Assembly (NCBI GenBank): GCA_007922305.1
Contig: ML677386.1
Location: 9,742,222 to 9,806,221 of the forward strand
DNA length: 64,000 bases
From: Dermatemys mawii
Lineage: Eukaryota; Chordata; Testudines; Dermatemydidae
Reading direction: 5' to 3'
Part shown: piece after piece, positions 12,439 through 27,654 of the stretch
How positions within the stretch are numbered: position 1 is the first letter of the stretch
How the letters are laid out: the number at the start of each line of letters is the position of its first letter
Position numbers and translations under genes: made by a program
Notes under the pieces: generated by a model
The model's database searches: none
Told to the model about the DNA's origin: nothing
What the model saw: only the letters and a program-made list of their open reading frames with translations

Positions 12439-14304
12439 TATAATCTATTTGTAGCTCCTCTAGCTCCAGTGTTGGCACAGGGTTCAAAAATTCCAAGACA
12501 ATTACCAGAAGTTATTCTTACTCAGCACACACCTTCACCGAGACCCCAATTTCATGAGTCCCAACAGATCATCTTTGATTATGCTGTGGGTACTATTGCT
12601 CACCTTATATACACTGAAGATGTAAGCATTCTTATTGACAACATATCCAATGTGATCAGTACAAATCTATGGGCTATTGTCTTAGAGAATACCTGTAACG
12701 CTTGTTTTTTATAATTGTTACTGTTGGGAAAGTTTAACATTCCTGCTGTTCCCCAGCCACGATATTTCAATAACAATTTTAAAACAAAAGAAAAATATCT
12801 GTAACGCATGTATAGGCCCTAAAAGTAACTGGACATTTTGACAAAATTCCTCCCTCCTTCCAATAGGCAGTTAGGATCTTTTTTTTTAAAAAGACAACTG
12901 AAATGTGTAGGGCTAAATCCTGTTCTGAGAGCCCCCTGTGCTTGGGGGGTTTAGGAAGCCGCCCTTATTTGCACACCGGTGCAGCAGCAGGTTGGGAGTC
13001 ATTATGAGCCCTCTCCTGGTGAACAGCTGCCTCAAGAGGACAGGGTCTGCTGGCTTGCAATATGACTAGAGACCTGTGCTGTTCTCTGGTGGAACATGCA
13101 CCTGTCACCTTGACCCATTCAGGCCCTGTAGAGGCAGGATCTCTCAGTGGTGCCTTCAAAAGCCAGCACGTTCCACTTTCTCCCTTGCGTGGCCATAAAG
13201 GAAGAGGGCAGGATTTTGCACATAATGTTCAGAGCTTTAGCACCAGGGTAATTTATATTAATGAGTAGGAGACAAAATGTGGATTTCCAAAGTTTGCAAA
13301 TCAAGAAGTAAGCAAACCAGTATGACTGAAAAGAATGAAAATTGCTGCATCACAGAGTGTACTTGGCTCATTTATTTTGACCAGTGTTGTTCAGTATTTT
13401 TTTTTACAGTATTAAATATAGATGCTATAGTGATGGACAGGGTCTGTAAATGTGACGGAACAGTATATTGTGTAATAGTAATGAGACCTCGCTACAGCAT
13501 CGCCTAATCAATCTTGCTCATTAAGTGGGACAAGACAACATGGTTTTGTGTAGAAAACCACCGTGGCTGTGGATTAGCGTGATAAGAATTAGAAAGGAGC
13601 TGCTGTAGTTACAGTAAAGAGGAACACTGAGACACGGATAGTTGTAAATTGTTTAATTACAAAAAATGTATGAGCATGTGTGTATATACTATAGCACATT
13701 AAGGATTTGTTTTAGCCTCTAGGCTTCAGATAAAGGCATACATTCCTGTGGACTGAACAGGAGTGCAAGATTACATAGAAAAGCAGTCTTGTACATAAAA
13801 CTGCTTTGTTTGCAAATAAGGAGCACCATATGCTTTGTGAAGGCTTTCCATGCACTGGCTCTAATTTTTCTCAAAACTTGCCTTGTGGCAATGTGTAATC
13901 TATCTCTTTCATACAGTATTTCAACATGGCTGCATGCAGTATATCTTCGCCTACATTAATGTGTTGCTATACGTAATTACCATCTGCTTAACATTAAAGA
14001 AAAGGAAGAATGAGGTTCGCCTTTAAAAATTCTCAGATTTAGCTCTAATGTTACTGTCCTATTAATGTTCATTGCTTCTATTTAGAATTTTTCTTTGTGA
14101 TGCGTTATGTATAAAATGCCAATTATTTAACATGCAGTCCTCTTTTTTGTTATGGCAGGAAACAGATGTCTGTGTGCTTTTCGCCGAGTTGCATTAAGAT
14201 CTCCCATCACTTTCACTTGCACTTCCATGCATTCTTTTTTTTGAGCATGTCCGGATTTCCACAAGTGTGTCAGCACCACTGTGGGGGCAGGATATCCGGT
14301 AGAG

Positions 14305-14310
14305 TTTATT
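14305..14310 (-). promoter_or_regulatory. PCNX2: Candidate PCNX2 polyadenylation hexamer
   Basis: The - strand reads AATAAA here, 263 bases beyond the PCNX2 stop codon. It is the nearest canonical hexamer I found, but another lies near 13371-13376 and the true site may be further out. Confidence 0.25.
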
Positions 14311-14572
14311 CATTGTTTTAGAAATGTCAAGAACCTGAGAGGAAGTTGCACTGCATTTTAGGACATCTTTAAATTCGGTAAAGGTCCTTCCGTCCCCACA
14401 TGCTGAGCCTTTTTGCTGAAGAACATCTGCACAATGGGACTCTCTCCAAAGTTAGAAAAATAAAGGGCTTTGAGGTTTGTTGTTACACTTGAAATAACTG
14501 CAATTGACTGGCTTAGATGTGTTTTTCTTTACTTTGAAGGAGTATATATGGCCTTTGAACTAGGAATATTCT

Positions 14573-14746
14573 TCACTGCTCTTCTGAGAGGCTCTGTTGA
14601 GAAGCTGTATCCTCCAGTGCCATATCCTCCTGGCTGGCTCTTCTACACTCCAGATTATGACTCTCAAAAATGGCACGGGCAGGACCTACATCTTTTGGCT
14701 GTTTAGGTTTTGTAGCATCAGTCACTTCATAAGTCTCAGAGAACTG
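14573..14746 (-). CDS. PCNX2: PCNX2, terminal coding exon with stop codon
   Basis: Read on the - strand, a TTTTAAG acceptor (TTTTCTTTTAAG) is followed by 57 codons and TGA (14575-14573). The segment begins QFSETYEVTD and ends CRRASQEDMALEDTASQQSL then SEEQ, the highly conserved acidic and Ser/Gln-rich tail of vertebrate pecanex proteins. The middle (KPKQPKDVGPARAIFESHN) is less conserved. It joins in phase 0 to the exon at 16006-16454. The tail is polar and is expected to face the cytosol after the membrane region, though this is inferred from the family. Confidence 0.93.
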   Translation of the reverse strand, partial: QFSETYEVTDATKPKQPKDVGPARAIFESHNLECRRASQEDMALEDTASQQSLSEEQ

Positions 14747-16005
14747 CTTAAAAGAAAATGTAAAATAGTTTAGGAAATGTCTAGATGCCACTTCATTTGG
14801 TTCTTTTCAAAAGGACATTTTGAAACAGACATTAAATTTCTGGACTTCATACAGTTTTGTGTAATTTTGTATGATTCCCATTTATTTCTAGCGTGAACTT
14901 CAGGAGCTAAAAAGGAACTAGAGAAGACCCCAGCACTTGTCCCTCTTCATGTGATAACAGCATAGTACTGCCCACAAGAGCAGGCTACCAGATAGAGATT
15001 GTGCAGTTCTACCTACATTTTATTGTGCCTGATCATGTTAAGGCTGAAAAGGATGCCCCAAATTATCCTTAAATGTAACGAATCGAATTCTGCTCCAACT
15101 TCACTAGAAGACTTCCTGTGCTAAAGCAGTGGGTTTAAATAAAAGTCTTATTTCACACCCCATGCTGGCATGTAGCCACATTGACTGCAAGAGCCCACAA
15201 AGTGGCTGGCCACACAAAGTGCCCAGCTTAGCTCTCATGACTTCAAAGGGAGTTGAGAATGGTGGCAAACTCTTTGGGCAGGGGTTGTGTCTGACATGTT
15301 TGTGCAGTGCCTTGCGTGTCTATTGGTGTTGTAGAAAGACAAACAAATATACTTGCATAAGTAAGGCAAGCAGTAGGCCCTAGGTGAATAATGCTCAGGC
15401 CAGCTCCTGCTGGAGTCAATGCCAAAACTCACTGCCTTCATTTGGAGCAGGACCAATCATTCCATGATGCGGTTAGGATGAAACTAACTGCAGGCTTGGA
15501 CAATCTTGGCATCTTCTGGGTTATATTTTTATGCGGTGTACATGAGAAATCAGACGTGGGCTCTCCATATCCAATGATTTTGTCCTAACCACAACAAATC
15601 GACTTACTTGGTTCCATTTGGTAATGCCAAATGATTTAATGTTAAGTATGCCCTCAATCTCTCATTGGATTTGCCAAACTGCATCATGTCTAAGGACAAT
15701 GATTTCATTTTACCACTCTGGAGGGTCTATAGTGAGGATGATGGACTGCAGGAAGGAGACTGATCAGAATCAAAAGTTAAATCATACAGTCAAGTAGCCA
15801 ACCAAATAAAATACTCAAATGCACACACAAATTTTCCCTGGGGAGAGAATGAGAGAAAGAAAGAATAAATGCATGTGACAGATATTAGTCACATTGCTTA
15901 ATGCACTCCTGGCAGATCCTTGACTACTACAGTGGTGAGGGCAGCAAAAGAACACACATACAATAGAATAGAATTATCGCTCCTGCTAACATGACTCTGC
16001 CTTAC
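14747..16005 (-). other. PCNX2: PCNX2 last intron
   Basis: This 1.26-kb intron has a GTAAGG donor (16005-16000) and an AAG acceptor before 14746. It includes a stretch near 15240-15390 resembling old interspersed repeats. I see no coding potential. Confidence 0.7.
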
Positions 16006-16454
16006 CCGTGTTGCTTGGCTCGCAGCTCTAGCAGATGGACCCATAGTAATGTTGACGCTGCTGGATGACTGGGTATCAGTTGTGTTTCCTCCATCAGCAG
16101 CTGAGAGCCCAGAAATCACCAAAGCACTTGAAAAACTTCTCTTGCCAAACAGAAGGCTGAGAGTAGAGCTGGTGGAAGAGGCCAGACTGGACCTGAGCAT
16201 CGCTCCAGCTCTCTCCTGGACAGTCAACTGGCCACCAGCAGGAATGGCAGGGGTTTGAGAAAACACAGATGCGACTGAGTTGTGGAAGGACAACTGGCTT
16301 CTGGAAAGCCTTTGGACAATTTCATGGGCAGATGTGGAAGCTTGGATAATGGGCCGGTAACTTTCTACAATTGGTTCAGAATGACTTGAAACCGGTGGCC
16401 TCTGGTTTAAGGCAGCATGTGTCTGAACAGACTGACTCCTGAATTTTCTTCTGC
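16006..16454 (-). CDS. PCNX2: PCNX2, penultimate coding exon
   Basis: This is the largest exon in the window (449 bases, 149 full codons). After a CTTTTAAAG acceptor it starts by completing a split glycine and reads RRKFRSQSVQTHAALNQRPP. It later carries the conserved block LLFGKRSFSSALVISGLSAA, then NTTDTQSSSSVNI and MGPSARAASQATR. This is the serine-rich regulatory tail of pecanex proteins. The donor on the - strand is CGG followed by GTAAGG. It has no stops and no signal or membrane segment. The block is nearly invariant among vertebrate pecanex paralogues, so family identity is secure while the paralogue call (PCNX2 rather than PCNX1) rests mainly on the neighbouring NTPCR. Confidence 0.95.
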
Positions 16455-18544
16455 CTTTAAAAGAGAGTAATAGTTTTATTTTAAATTATGTTTTCAGTTA
16501 CATACCATCACAGCACACATATTACTGGGTCTCTCCATATACTAGGGTATATTGTACATAGTGTTCTTTATCACACATACACTTTTATACTGAGGATCTA
16601 AACACTTTACAAACATTCAGCAAATCATAGACATTAGAGATAGATTAAACCTATGAAGTCATTTGGTTCATCCCACTGGCAGTGCAGAATGTTTCAAACC
16701 TTCTATTGCCTTTGATGGGAGCAGAATCTGACCTTCTGTGAGGAACGTAAATAATGTAATTATTAATGTCATTTCACAGATGAATAAATGGAGAAACTGA
16801 GAGCGAGATTCCCAAAGAAATGTGGGTGTGGCGATGCTGACTGTCACCATGCCTAACTTTCAGGTGTCTAGAAAATCACTGTAATTCACAAAGCCAGCAT
16901 TCAATGCTCAGGCTCCCTATACAATGAATAGGTGCTTCAGGATGGTATTCACAAAAGCCAGCATGCTAGGTGGCTCCTCGCCTAAGCTAGCCAATGGGAG
17001 ATGCCAAAGCAAGGGAGTTTGGCACCTAAGGGCTGCAGGGAGGTATCTTCCTCTGCTTGGGATTCTCAGCTACAAATCTTCTCTTGGTGTTAGAGGCCTC
17101 CACCATTTCTACCAGTTGTGGGGGAGGAGGCCTCTCTCCCTCAACTTTTAGCCCAGCTGTTAGAGTACTTATCTAGGCTGCTGGAGACCCTTAGGATATG
17201 AGGGAACCTGAGCAAGGCTCTACTACTGCTCAGGATGTATGCCCAACCACTGGGGTCTGGGATATTCTGATGTGAGGATCCCTTAATTTCTCTTGTTGAA
17301 GCTGTTCTTCTATGGAACTCTTAAGTACCTAAACCTCGCTTCAAAAACGAGATTTAGGCTCCTAAGTTAGGTATTGCAACACTGAGCCCGGCAACATCCC
17401 AATACCTCTAAAAATCTCAGAACGAGAGCCTTAGAAAATTCCACTCCTAAACCTTTATGTAGTTTAATTGCAAAAAATTGCAAATGAAAACAAAGTAAGG
17501 TTACACAGAATTATCCTTGCCCTTGGGGACTAGGAATGTGAACATGTTTCCACCTCAGTGTCACAGGGCAGAGTATTTATGACAAAGGAAGTTGTTTGAG
17601 GCCAAGAATTTAAGAGGGAGAGACCTATGTGGGGGAGGGGGGAAGGGGCAGGTTATTCCACATCTTCCTACTGCAGGGTGTTTGCACCATCCTTTGAAGC
17701 TCCTGGTTCTGGCTACTGTCAGAGAAAGGATACTTGTCTACATGGACACCAGGTCTGAGTCAGTCTGACTATTCCTGCGTTTGTACATAATCCCAGATTT
17801 GTCCTAATGTTTACAACCAAATACCTCACACTCACAGCCATCATCCACATAGCCAAAAGATACACAGGACCCCCACTGGAGTCCACCTCTGCTCCTCCCT
17901 GATTGGACAGAAGGATTGTGATTGAGCAATGAGAGCCACTTAAATGCAGAGTTGATTTATGTATGTTTTATTCTTGTATGTTTTATATTTATTTATTATA
18001 AAATAATAATAAACCCCACCCACAAACCACTGAACATACCATATACCTGCTTGTGGACACAATCACCTCCCCAGATAACAGACAGCAGGTTGAGACACAC
18101 AGCAGGCACTTAATATGCTTGATCCTTCTCTGTATTGATTCTGTGTCAAACTCACACAGAGCACCTGTTCATCTGAGTGGAAGCTTGGCATTCCATAGCC
18201 AGGAAACCCAAAATGTTCACATATGCTGGTACTTTAATGTCCCAGCCTTTACTGTGGGTTTTAAAAAGTATTAATATTTTTGAAAACAGCAAACCTGTAA
18301 GACCTAATGATACAGGCATGAATTTTGCCTTTCAGGGCTTCCAAGGTTGTTAATTCCTGCCTCCCCAAGGGGGAGGGAGGAGCAAAGGGGCTGAAGTTCC
18401 ATTATAAGCAGCAAATTCCTCCAAAAACTGCAATTTCTCAGCTGTAAAACAACATAAATCCCAGCAGACAATTCTCTAGAAATCTGATTGCTTACTAAAT
18501 TCAGGAATAATTTCAATGAAATTAATATAACAACCCAACATCAA

Positions 18545-18740
18545 GGATATTTCTATTACTTAGCTCTTTCATAGCTCTCAAAGTGCTTTTCAAAGAAAAG
18601 TATCATTATCCCCATTTTACAGATGCTGAGGTACAGAGATGTTACATAGCTTGGTCCAGAGCCACACAGCAGAGCCGGGAATGGAAACCAGATCTCGTGA
18701 CTCAGTCAGTGTCCTATCTGCTGGCTGACTCCTTCTCTCT
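18545..18740 (-). repeat. MIR-like SINE
   Basis: The stretch has the features of ancient MIR elements in reverse orientation: TTATCCCCATTTTACAGATG, then GAGCCACACAGCAGAGCCGG, GGAATGGAAACCAGATCTC and a GTGTCCTATCTGCTGG end. It is diverged and non-coding. Confidence 0.6.
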
Positions 18741-19572
18741 TTTCCATATATAAAGTGGCAATAACATGATGGAAGCAGCTTAGCTGGAATAAAGTCTAGT
18801 TGGCATGGCAGGTAGTGAGCAATTTTCCATACCATTTACAACACCACATTATTTTTACTTTTAAATCAGACCAATAAAAAGTACACTTATAAAAATGGCA
18901 TACTGGGCAATAGCCCCTGTAATAAAAGCCTCATGATTCCCACTAAAGCCAATGCAGCTAAACCTCCTGCACTGATTAAAAAATGTGCCCATGGATTCTC
19001 CGCACTTCAGATGAGATGACTAGGAGGAGTGTTAATGGTAATTAAAGACAGGCCTGAGCTGCAAAGTTTGGATCTAAATGTGGTTCTGACTTTCCTAACG
19101 ATCCAAAGTGTTTGAACTCTGGGGCTTTGGTTAAGCCCGATTTCTAGGTCAGTTGCATATTTTAATGTTATCTTCTTAAAATATAAAGGACAGATACAAA
19201 TTAAGAACAGAGAGGTTGTGAAGTGTAAGTTCAGTCAAATATATGGACAAACATCTGTTCGTGATTTAAACTGCCAAGCTGACCGCTGTCCAAAAATATT
19301 CTATATTTATCCAAAATTCAACAGCTACAGTGCTATGCAGTAGACCACCCATATCTACACATAAATAGCATAGCCCCTGAAAACACTTTGGAAACAAAGG
19401 CTTTTCTTATTACTGTATTGTAACGACAAGACACATTTTTTGGTGTACCCAACGTACTTTCAGTGCTCCTGATTGTCCTCATTTTTATGTAGAGATGTTA
19501 ATTGCATTTTGCAGACTGAATGGCACCAGCCAGTAAAGTGAAATATTTAATTAAAAAACACTAAATACAGTT

Positions 19573-20614
19573 GGGTTCATAAATTGTAAGGCCAGAAGGG
19601 ACCATCATGATCATCTGGTCTGACCTCCCATATAACACCAAAGGCCAAAGATCTTCCCTGAATTAATTCCCATTTGGATGTTTTCCTAAAAGATGTGCTC
19701 TAGTTCAATCTTGATTGAAAAACTTCCAGTGATGGCGAATCCCCCATAACCCTTAGTAAATTATTCCAATGGTTAAATACAATCACTTTAAAAATGTGTC
19801 CCTTATTTCTAATCTGAATTTGTCTAGCTTCAGCTTCTAGCCATTGGCTCGCTATATGTTTGCAAGAGCCTCTGTTTTTAAAGTTCTGTTCCCCAGGCAG
19901 TTATTTGTAAACTAATCGAGTCTTTGTGCTCTTTGAGTCTGCCACTATAAGGCATGTTTTCCAATCATTCAATTCTCTTGGTTCTTCTCTGAGCCCTCCA
20001 ATTTATCAACATCCTCCTTGAATTGCAGACCTCAGAACAGGACATGCTATTCCAGTAGTAGCCACAGCAGTGCCGAATACAGAGGTAACATAATCTCTCT
20101 ATTCTCATTTATACATCCAAGGATCACATCTGTCTATTTGGCCACAACATTACACTGGGAGCACATGTTCAACTGATAATCTACCATGACCTCAAAACCC
20201 ATTTTAGAGTCACCACTTCCCAGGATAGCGTCCTCCACATTCTTTGTTCCTAGATGTGAGACTTTACAGTTGATACATTGCTTGATAAATGAGTGCGAGC
20301 AAACAATCTAGATACCCACATCAGTGACCTGTCCTCTACATTATTTACTACTCCTGCAATCTGTGTGTCATCTGCAAACTTTATCAAGTGATGATTTTAT
20401 TTTCTTCCAAGTAATTGATAAATATATTAAATAGTATAAGACAAAGAACCAATCTCTGTGGGATTCCACTAGAAACTCACTTGCTCAAAGATGATTCCCT
20501 GTTTACAATGACATTTTGAGATCTATCAGTCAGCCAGTTTTCAATCCATTTAATGTGTGCCATGTTAATTTTGTATCATTCTAGTTTCTCAATCAAAATG
20601 TCATGCCATACCTG
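19573..20614 (-). mobile_element. CR1-type LINE, 3' part (first piece)
   Basis: Read antisense, the order of segments matches the 3' half of CR1: the 3' end (AAGGGACCATCATGATCATC), then GAGCCCTCCAATTTATCAAC, TCTATTTGGCCACAACATTA, CTGTGTGTCATCTGCAAACT and TGTGGGATTCCACTAGAAAC. These correspond to the end of the reverse-transcriptase frame, which has decayed with many stops. The element continues at 21479 after an inserted repeat. Confidence 0.75.
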
Positions 20615-21478
20615 TGTCAGTTCCGGACAACTGCACCTGTATTTCCCCTCTATACTGCAACAAGAGCACCCACTCTCAGGCTTCCAGCTCCCCAGCCCTA
20701 GCCTTTCTTGGGCAACGACCCAAGTCTCACTCCCTTCTGACTGGGGTATTTCCAGGTTGCACAGTTCCCTGCCTTCACTATGTTATACGCAGCAGAGAGA
20801 GGCTGACCAAGCACACCTGCTTGCTTTCTCTTCAGTGATTGATAACAAAGTGATTTTTAAGGGTGATATGTAACACACAACTGTTCCTATGCAAGGCTAT
20901 TTTATTCTTAAGGCAAAAAGCATTAAAAAAACATATTAAAACAATACTAAAACCTAAACACACACTAACAAGCTTACCAGATACCCTCACAACTCTAATA
21001 TGGACTGTGGCAGGGGTAGTCCTTCAACCACCACCTATGGCGTGTGGTTACAAGTCGGCTCAGAACAAGAACCCAGTGTTGTGGGGCCCCAGTAGACCCA
21101 GCCCTTTCCCACTCAATCCTAAGGGTACGGGATCCCATAAACCAGGAGTCTATTTGCTAGATCAGGAAGAAGGCCATGAAACAGTTTAAAAGCAGGCTAT
21201 TTATCCAAAAGTCCTTTCTTTGTCTATTGGTCCTTGAAGAATCCACTTTGAAGTAGTAGATGTGTACATCTCCAGAGGGCCGGGGGCGTGTCTTCAGAGA
21301 GGAATTACATTAGCATCACCTGTCTACCAGAGAAGGTACATACAATGCCACAATAACACATATACAATTGCATTTTTAATACAATGGACTCCAAAGGTAT
21401 TAAACTTAAATCAATAAGGTTTAATTTAATTCAGTAAAATTTATTTGGGATATTGTAGATAATTGTCAGTCTGTCACA
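20615..21478 (-). mobile_element. LTR-like repeat inserted in CR1 (possible solo LTR)
   Basis: An 864-bp block interrupts the CR1. It starts TGTCAGTT and ends TGTCACA, and it aligns over its whole length with 46426-47274 (shared AACTGCACCTGTATT / AATTGCACCTGTATT start, shared AAGCTTACCAGA, shared ACAATGGACTCCAAAG end). The size, TG...CA ends and absence of coding frames fit a solo LTR. The - strand carries AATAAA at 20906-20901. A clean target duplication is not visible, so the class is uncertain. Confidence 0.55.
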
Positions 21479-22415
21479 GTACAAAGTCAAATGCCTGACA
21501 AAAGTTTAAGTATACTACATCAGCACTATTACCTTTATCAACCAGACTTGTAATCGCATCAAAAAAATATATATCAAGTTAGTTTGACAAGATTGATTTT
21601 CCTTATACCCATGTTGACTGGCATTCATTATATTACCCTCCTTCAATTCTTTATTAATCGAGTCCCAAATCAGATGTTCAATTATTATGCTAAGATTGAT
21701 GTCTCACTGCCAAACTTATAATTACCTAGGCCGTCTTGTTTACTCTTAAAATATTGGCACAATATTAGCTTTGAGTCCCCTGGAACTTCCCTAGTGTTCT
21801 AAGACTTAATGAAAATCAACATTAGGATCCAGAGATCTTCTCAACCAGCTCTTTTAAAACTCTGGGTTGCAAGTTATCTGGACCTGTTGAATTAAAAAAT
21901 GTCAAGCTGTAGCTGCTTTTCAACATTCTCCTTAGTTACTTCTGGAATAGAAACTATTTCATCATCATCATCATCTGATATAAAAACATCATCTGGCTTT
22001 TTCCCAAATACAATACAGAAATATATTTAACACTTCTGCATTTTCTGCATTATTACTGATGAATTTACCCTTTCCATTTGGTAATGGACTAATGCCATTG
22101 ACAGGATTCCTTTAATTCCTAATATAATTTAAAAAACTCCTCCTTGTCCTTAACTCTAGCTTCTGATTTATATTACTTTCATCTTCCCCTTTCTTGCATT
22201 TATTATGTATAATTTTTCTAAATGATTTTTATAGCTGTTTTCACTTCTCCTCTAAGACAGGTTGGTTTTTTAACCAATGTAGCCTTTTATCACTATTGTG
22301 GCTTTTTGGGCATGTAGTAAAATGTTCTTAAACAGTTCCCAGCTATCATTCATTATCATTTGAGCCCTCAGGATCATTATATTACAATTAAGCTTGCCTT
22401 TCTGATTATGGCACT
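21479..22415 (-). mobile_element. CR1-type LINE, 3' part (second piece)
   Basis: This continues the CR1 of 19573-20614: ACAAAGTCAAATGCCTGACA corresponds to the next part of the antisense reverse-transcriptase frame, followed by ATACCCATGTTGACTGGCAT and the GCACAATATTAGCTTTGAGT region. The reading frame is broken. It contains a short (ATC)n run at about 21960. Confidence 0.7.
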
Positions 22416-23564
22416 GTCAAATTATAAAAGTGAACAGGGAGATTTTGCTCCAACACAGGAATCAAACACAGCAATTGTAATCTTACAATATAATTTATAT
22501 TCATGGCAAGATTCTCTCTAGCCTTTTCCATTATTTTTTAATGTAAGAGCCAACAGATATAACAAGAAATGAACAAGTATCCTGTTCCTAATTCTCTGCC
22601 TTAATTTATAACCTATAGCATAACTGCGATGTACAGTCAATTAACCTTTCAGCAAGTCCTGAGCCCTCAGAGTATGACTTATTTTACACCAGTTTTATAA
22701 TTTTACACCAGTATTTCCAGTGAGCAGGTAGCTAGCCCTGCCTGATAGATCATCACAAATCTAAAATAGTTTTTGGCTCAGAATATAAATTCAAAGTATG
22801 GTTTTGTTCATAAGTGATGAGGATATGAATTACTCCATATCAGGATGACAGGAAGCCAGGTCTAAATGTTGGCTTTTTTTCTGATGAGTACTGTATTTAT
22901 ATAATGGAAGCTATACTAGAGAAACAATTCCATGGGCATTAGTGATCAGGAAACCTTCTTGCTGATATAATCAGAACATTTTGTTCGCTTTCCCCAATGT
23001 CTCCGATTTAGCAATTTAGTTTAGAGTTTGGCACAATTTTAAGGTTAGAGTTCCCAACAAACAGTCAAGGCACAGGGCTCACTGAATTCACTTTTTAACT
23101 ACTTCCCGTCTGTGTTTGAATTTCCACCATTACAAAAGGCATTGCCTGGACCAGGGATCTAGCATTCAGTAGTCTGTCAGTGGGGACTCAGGTAATTTCT
23201 TTGATAACCATTCTGCTTGTCCTATGCCCTCCCAATGACCCTCCTCTGGAAGAATAAGTCAGAAGGTCACCCCCCTAAACATGCCTGCTTAATAATTTGC
23301 TTGGAAATTATGGAAATTGAGATCTCTTTCTTAAATTAGGATTTCCAGTGAACATTTCTTTTGTTCTCATTCTGGCCCTTTTTGCACTGCACAGATGTCA
23401 CAAAGGTGTTAGAAACTGATCATAGCTAGCCAGAAGAGAATACTCCTAGTGAAGGGGAACCCTCTGTACAAGCAGGAGAACTGGCTCCTGTGCTCATTGG
23501 CACTACCAGTATATGAGACAAGCTGGAAGTAGGAAGGAGGTGTGGCTAATGTCATACGGTCCCT

Positions 23565-23735
23565 TGCAATGTTTCCTCCCAATTTTGACAGGCCATGTGC
23601 GCAAAAAAATTCTTCTGTGCAAAATTTTTGTCCTTCTGTGCAAATGTTTGTGCGCGCGGTGTTTCGCTGTGTGTACGGGGTTTAGGATCTGTGTGATTGC
23701 GGCACACGCACATAGTTTAGAGGGAACAGTGGTCC
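23565..23735 (-). repeat. Short interspersed repeat rich in GTGCGC
   Basis: The stretch around GGCCATGTGCGCAAAAAAAT and TTTGTGCGCGCGGTGTTTCG, ending GTTTAGAGGGAACAGTGG, has the CpG and alternating purine-pyrimidine content of a known-looking turtle repeat. I recognise the type but not the family name. Confidence 0.45.
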
Positions 23736-24473
23736 CTTAACATGTGGACTGGTTCCCAGGATCAGGGAGCCGTAACTCTAACCAGCTCCTTAACACATCT
23801 CTCCTCTAATCCTCTACACTGAGTGGATCTCAGATACAGAGGCAAACTGGCCCATGATGTCACTTATGATTTTTTAAACTTTTCAAACCACTGTATTTGG
23901 TATGAAGTGTAATAATTTGGCAAGATTCTAGGCAGCATTACCATCTTTGCATGCTCACGCATCCCATCTAGCTCACCAGTACGTTAGCTCATCACTCTGC
24001 AATCAGTTTCAGAGCAAAGAAACTTTTTTTAAAATTTTGGTTAATTTTTGTGAATATTCAAACTCAATTCAGCTCCAGCAACTACATTCCTCCCTGTCTC
24101 CTGGTGTCTTCCTCTCTTTGATGATGTAATATAAATCATGAGAAGGTGAAGAGTGGACAGTTTGTGCTGTCCTCAGCTTTACCTGAGCAGGTAAATAAAT
24201 ATAGGAGTGGCCTAATAAATGTAAAATTTGATGAGTTGAGAGCTGGGAAGCTTTTCTGAGGCCAGAATCACCAGCAGGTGTAGTAATCTGAATCACAGTT
24301 TACACAGTCTGACTCCACAGAACATAGAATTTTAGATCATTGTTCCTCTAAGTACTTGACTGTATCATGACATAAACTATCAAATAAAACAGGGAACACA
24401 CCAGTCACATTTTCCCTAAGGAACAACAAGCCTAAACAGACTGTTAATAGAGCCCATGTTTTGGTATACATAC

Positions 24474-24658
24474 CTGCATATTGACGGGAATCCTGTGAAG
24501 AAGGCTGCATCTGGGGGGTTCCATTTCTCGTGCGTTGTGAGCTACTACTCTGGCTTGAATTACTTGCGGAATTGTTGCTGGATGAAGATGCACCTCCACT
24601 ATCCACCTCTTCAATATTGTTTCCACTGTTGTGACTTGCATGACAGTCCTTCCGCATT
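24474..24658 (-). CDS. PCNX2: PCNX2, internal coding exon (Ser/Asn-rich linker)
   Basis: After TCACAAACAG the exon completes a split arginine codon and reads MRKDCHASHNSGNNIEEVDS followed by a low-complexity run of Ser, Asn and Gln, then TRNGTPQMQPSSQDSRQYA. It ends one base into a glycine codon before GTATGT. It has 61 full codons. The start (MRKDC) is conserved among pecanex proteins; the rest is the variable linker between the Pecanex C domain and the tail, so low conservation is expected. Confidence 0.92.
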
Positions 24659-26949
<2,291 letters not shown>

Positions 26950-27654
26950 TTAAATTAAATGAATATTACTATAGTCAGACAGTTCCATGAAAAGAGAACA
27001 GCTCTTGATGACAAACTCATTCCTGCTTGCATTGAAGTCAATGACAAAGCACCTACTGACTTCAACTGGAACAGGTCTGTGTCTATAAAGACTACATTAG
27101 AGATAACACAGGATGAGGATGGGGATTGGATGAGGGAAAAGGAACAGAACCATTAACACCCTAGTATTATAGAGGGCTACATGAAGAAAATGTTTGTATG
27201 ATTACAACTAGCTTACAGAGTATCCAGCCTCTTTACTGGATAGACACAAAGAATAGCAGTTTAACCACTTTTTTCTTAAAGTATGGAAGTGAAATAGATA
27301 GACCTGCAAGTTCTTTCATGTAGGATGTGACTGAAATAGAAGAACCTATGAAATGTTGTACTTTAGGTGGAACTCCATTATTTATTTTAAAAAAACCCTT
27401 ACAAAGCTGAATAATATCTAGAGAGATATAACATTATTGTGCTGGCTCTTTATCTGATACACAGTAATATTACCACGGTTAATGTAAGGAGACAATGTCA
27501 ATGAAGTGTGGGAGTTCATATGCTTTATATAACAATTTTTAAAAATTGCTTATAGCCGTTTTAAAGGTAAAAAAAATTTGTTCCTGTCTATCTAAGACAT
27601 TCTTAATTAATATTCTCCTATAAGTTACCAGCGTGTAACTTACCAGCATTGCCA

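Larger units (their letters stand above)
7323..14304. other. Intergenic region between convergent NTPCR and PCNX2
   Basis: This is about 7 kb of AT-rich DNA between the probable 3' ends of the two genes. It holds a MITE nested in an older repeat (8316-8720), a TA-flanked palindromic transposon (12051-12438) and simple tracts. Open frames such as those near 12.4-12.7 kb run through repeats and have no coding look. The part nearest 14.0-14.3 kb may still belong to the PCNX2 3' UTR. Confidence 0.6.
16455..24473 (-). other. PCNX2: PCNX2 8-kb intron
   Basis: The intron is bounded by a GTATGT donor (24473-24468) and a TTTTAAAG acceptor at 16455-16462. It contains an unclassified repeat (about 16790-17460), a MIR-like SINE (18545-18740), a CR1 LINE split by an LTR-like repeat (19573-22415) and a turtle-type short repeat (23565-23735). 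No other exon is apparent. Confidence 0.7.

Noticed and set aside
12215..12714. Two opposite-strand open frames of about 100 residues
   Set aside because: Both overlap the palindromic transposon at 12051-12438.
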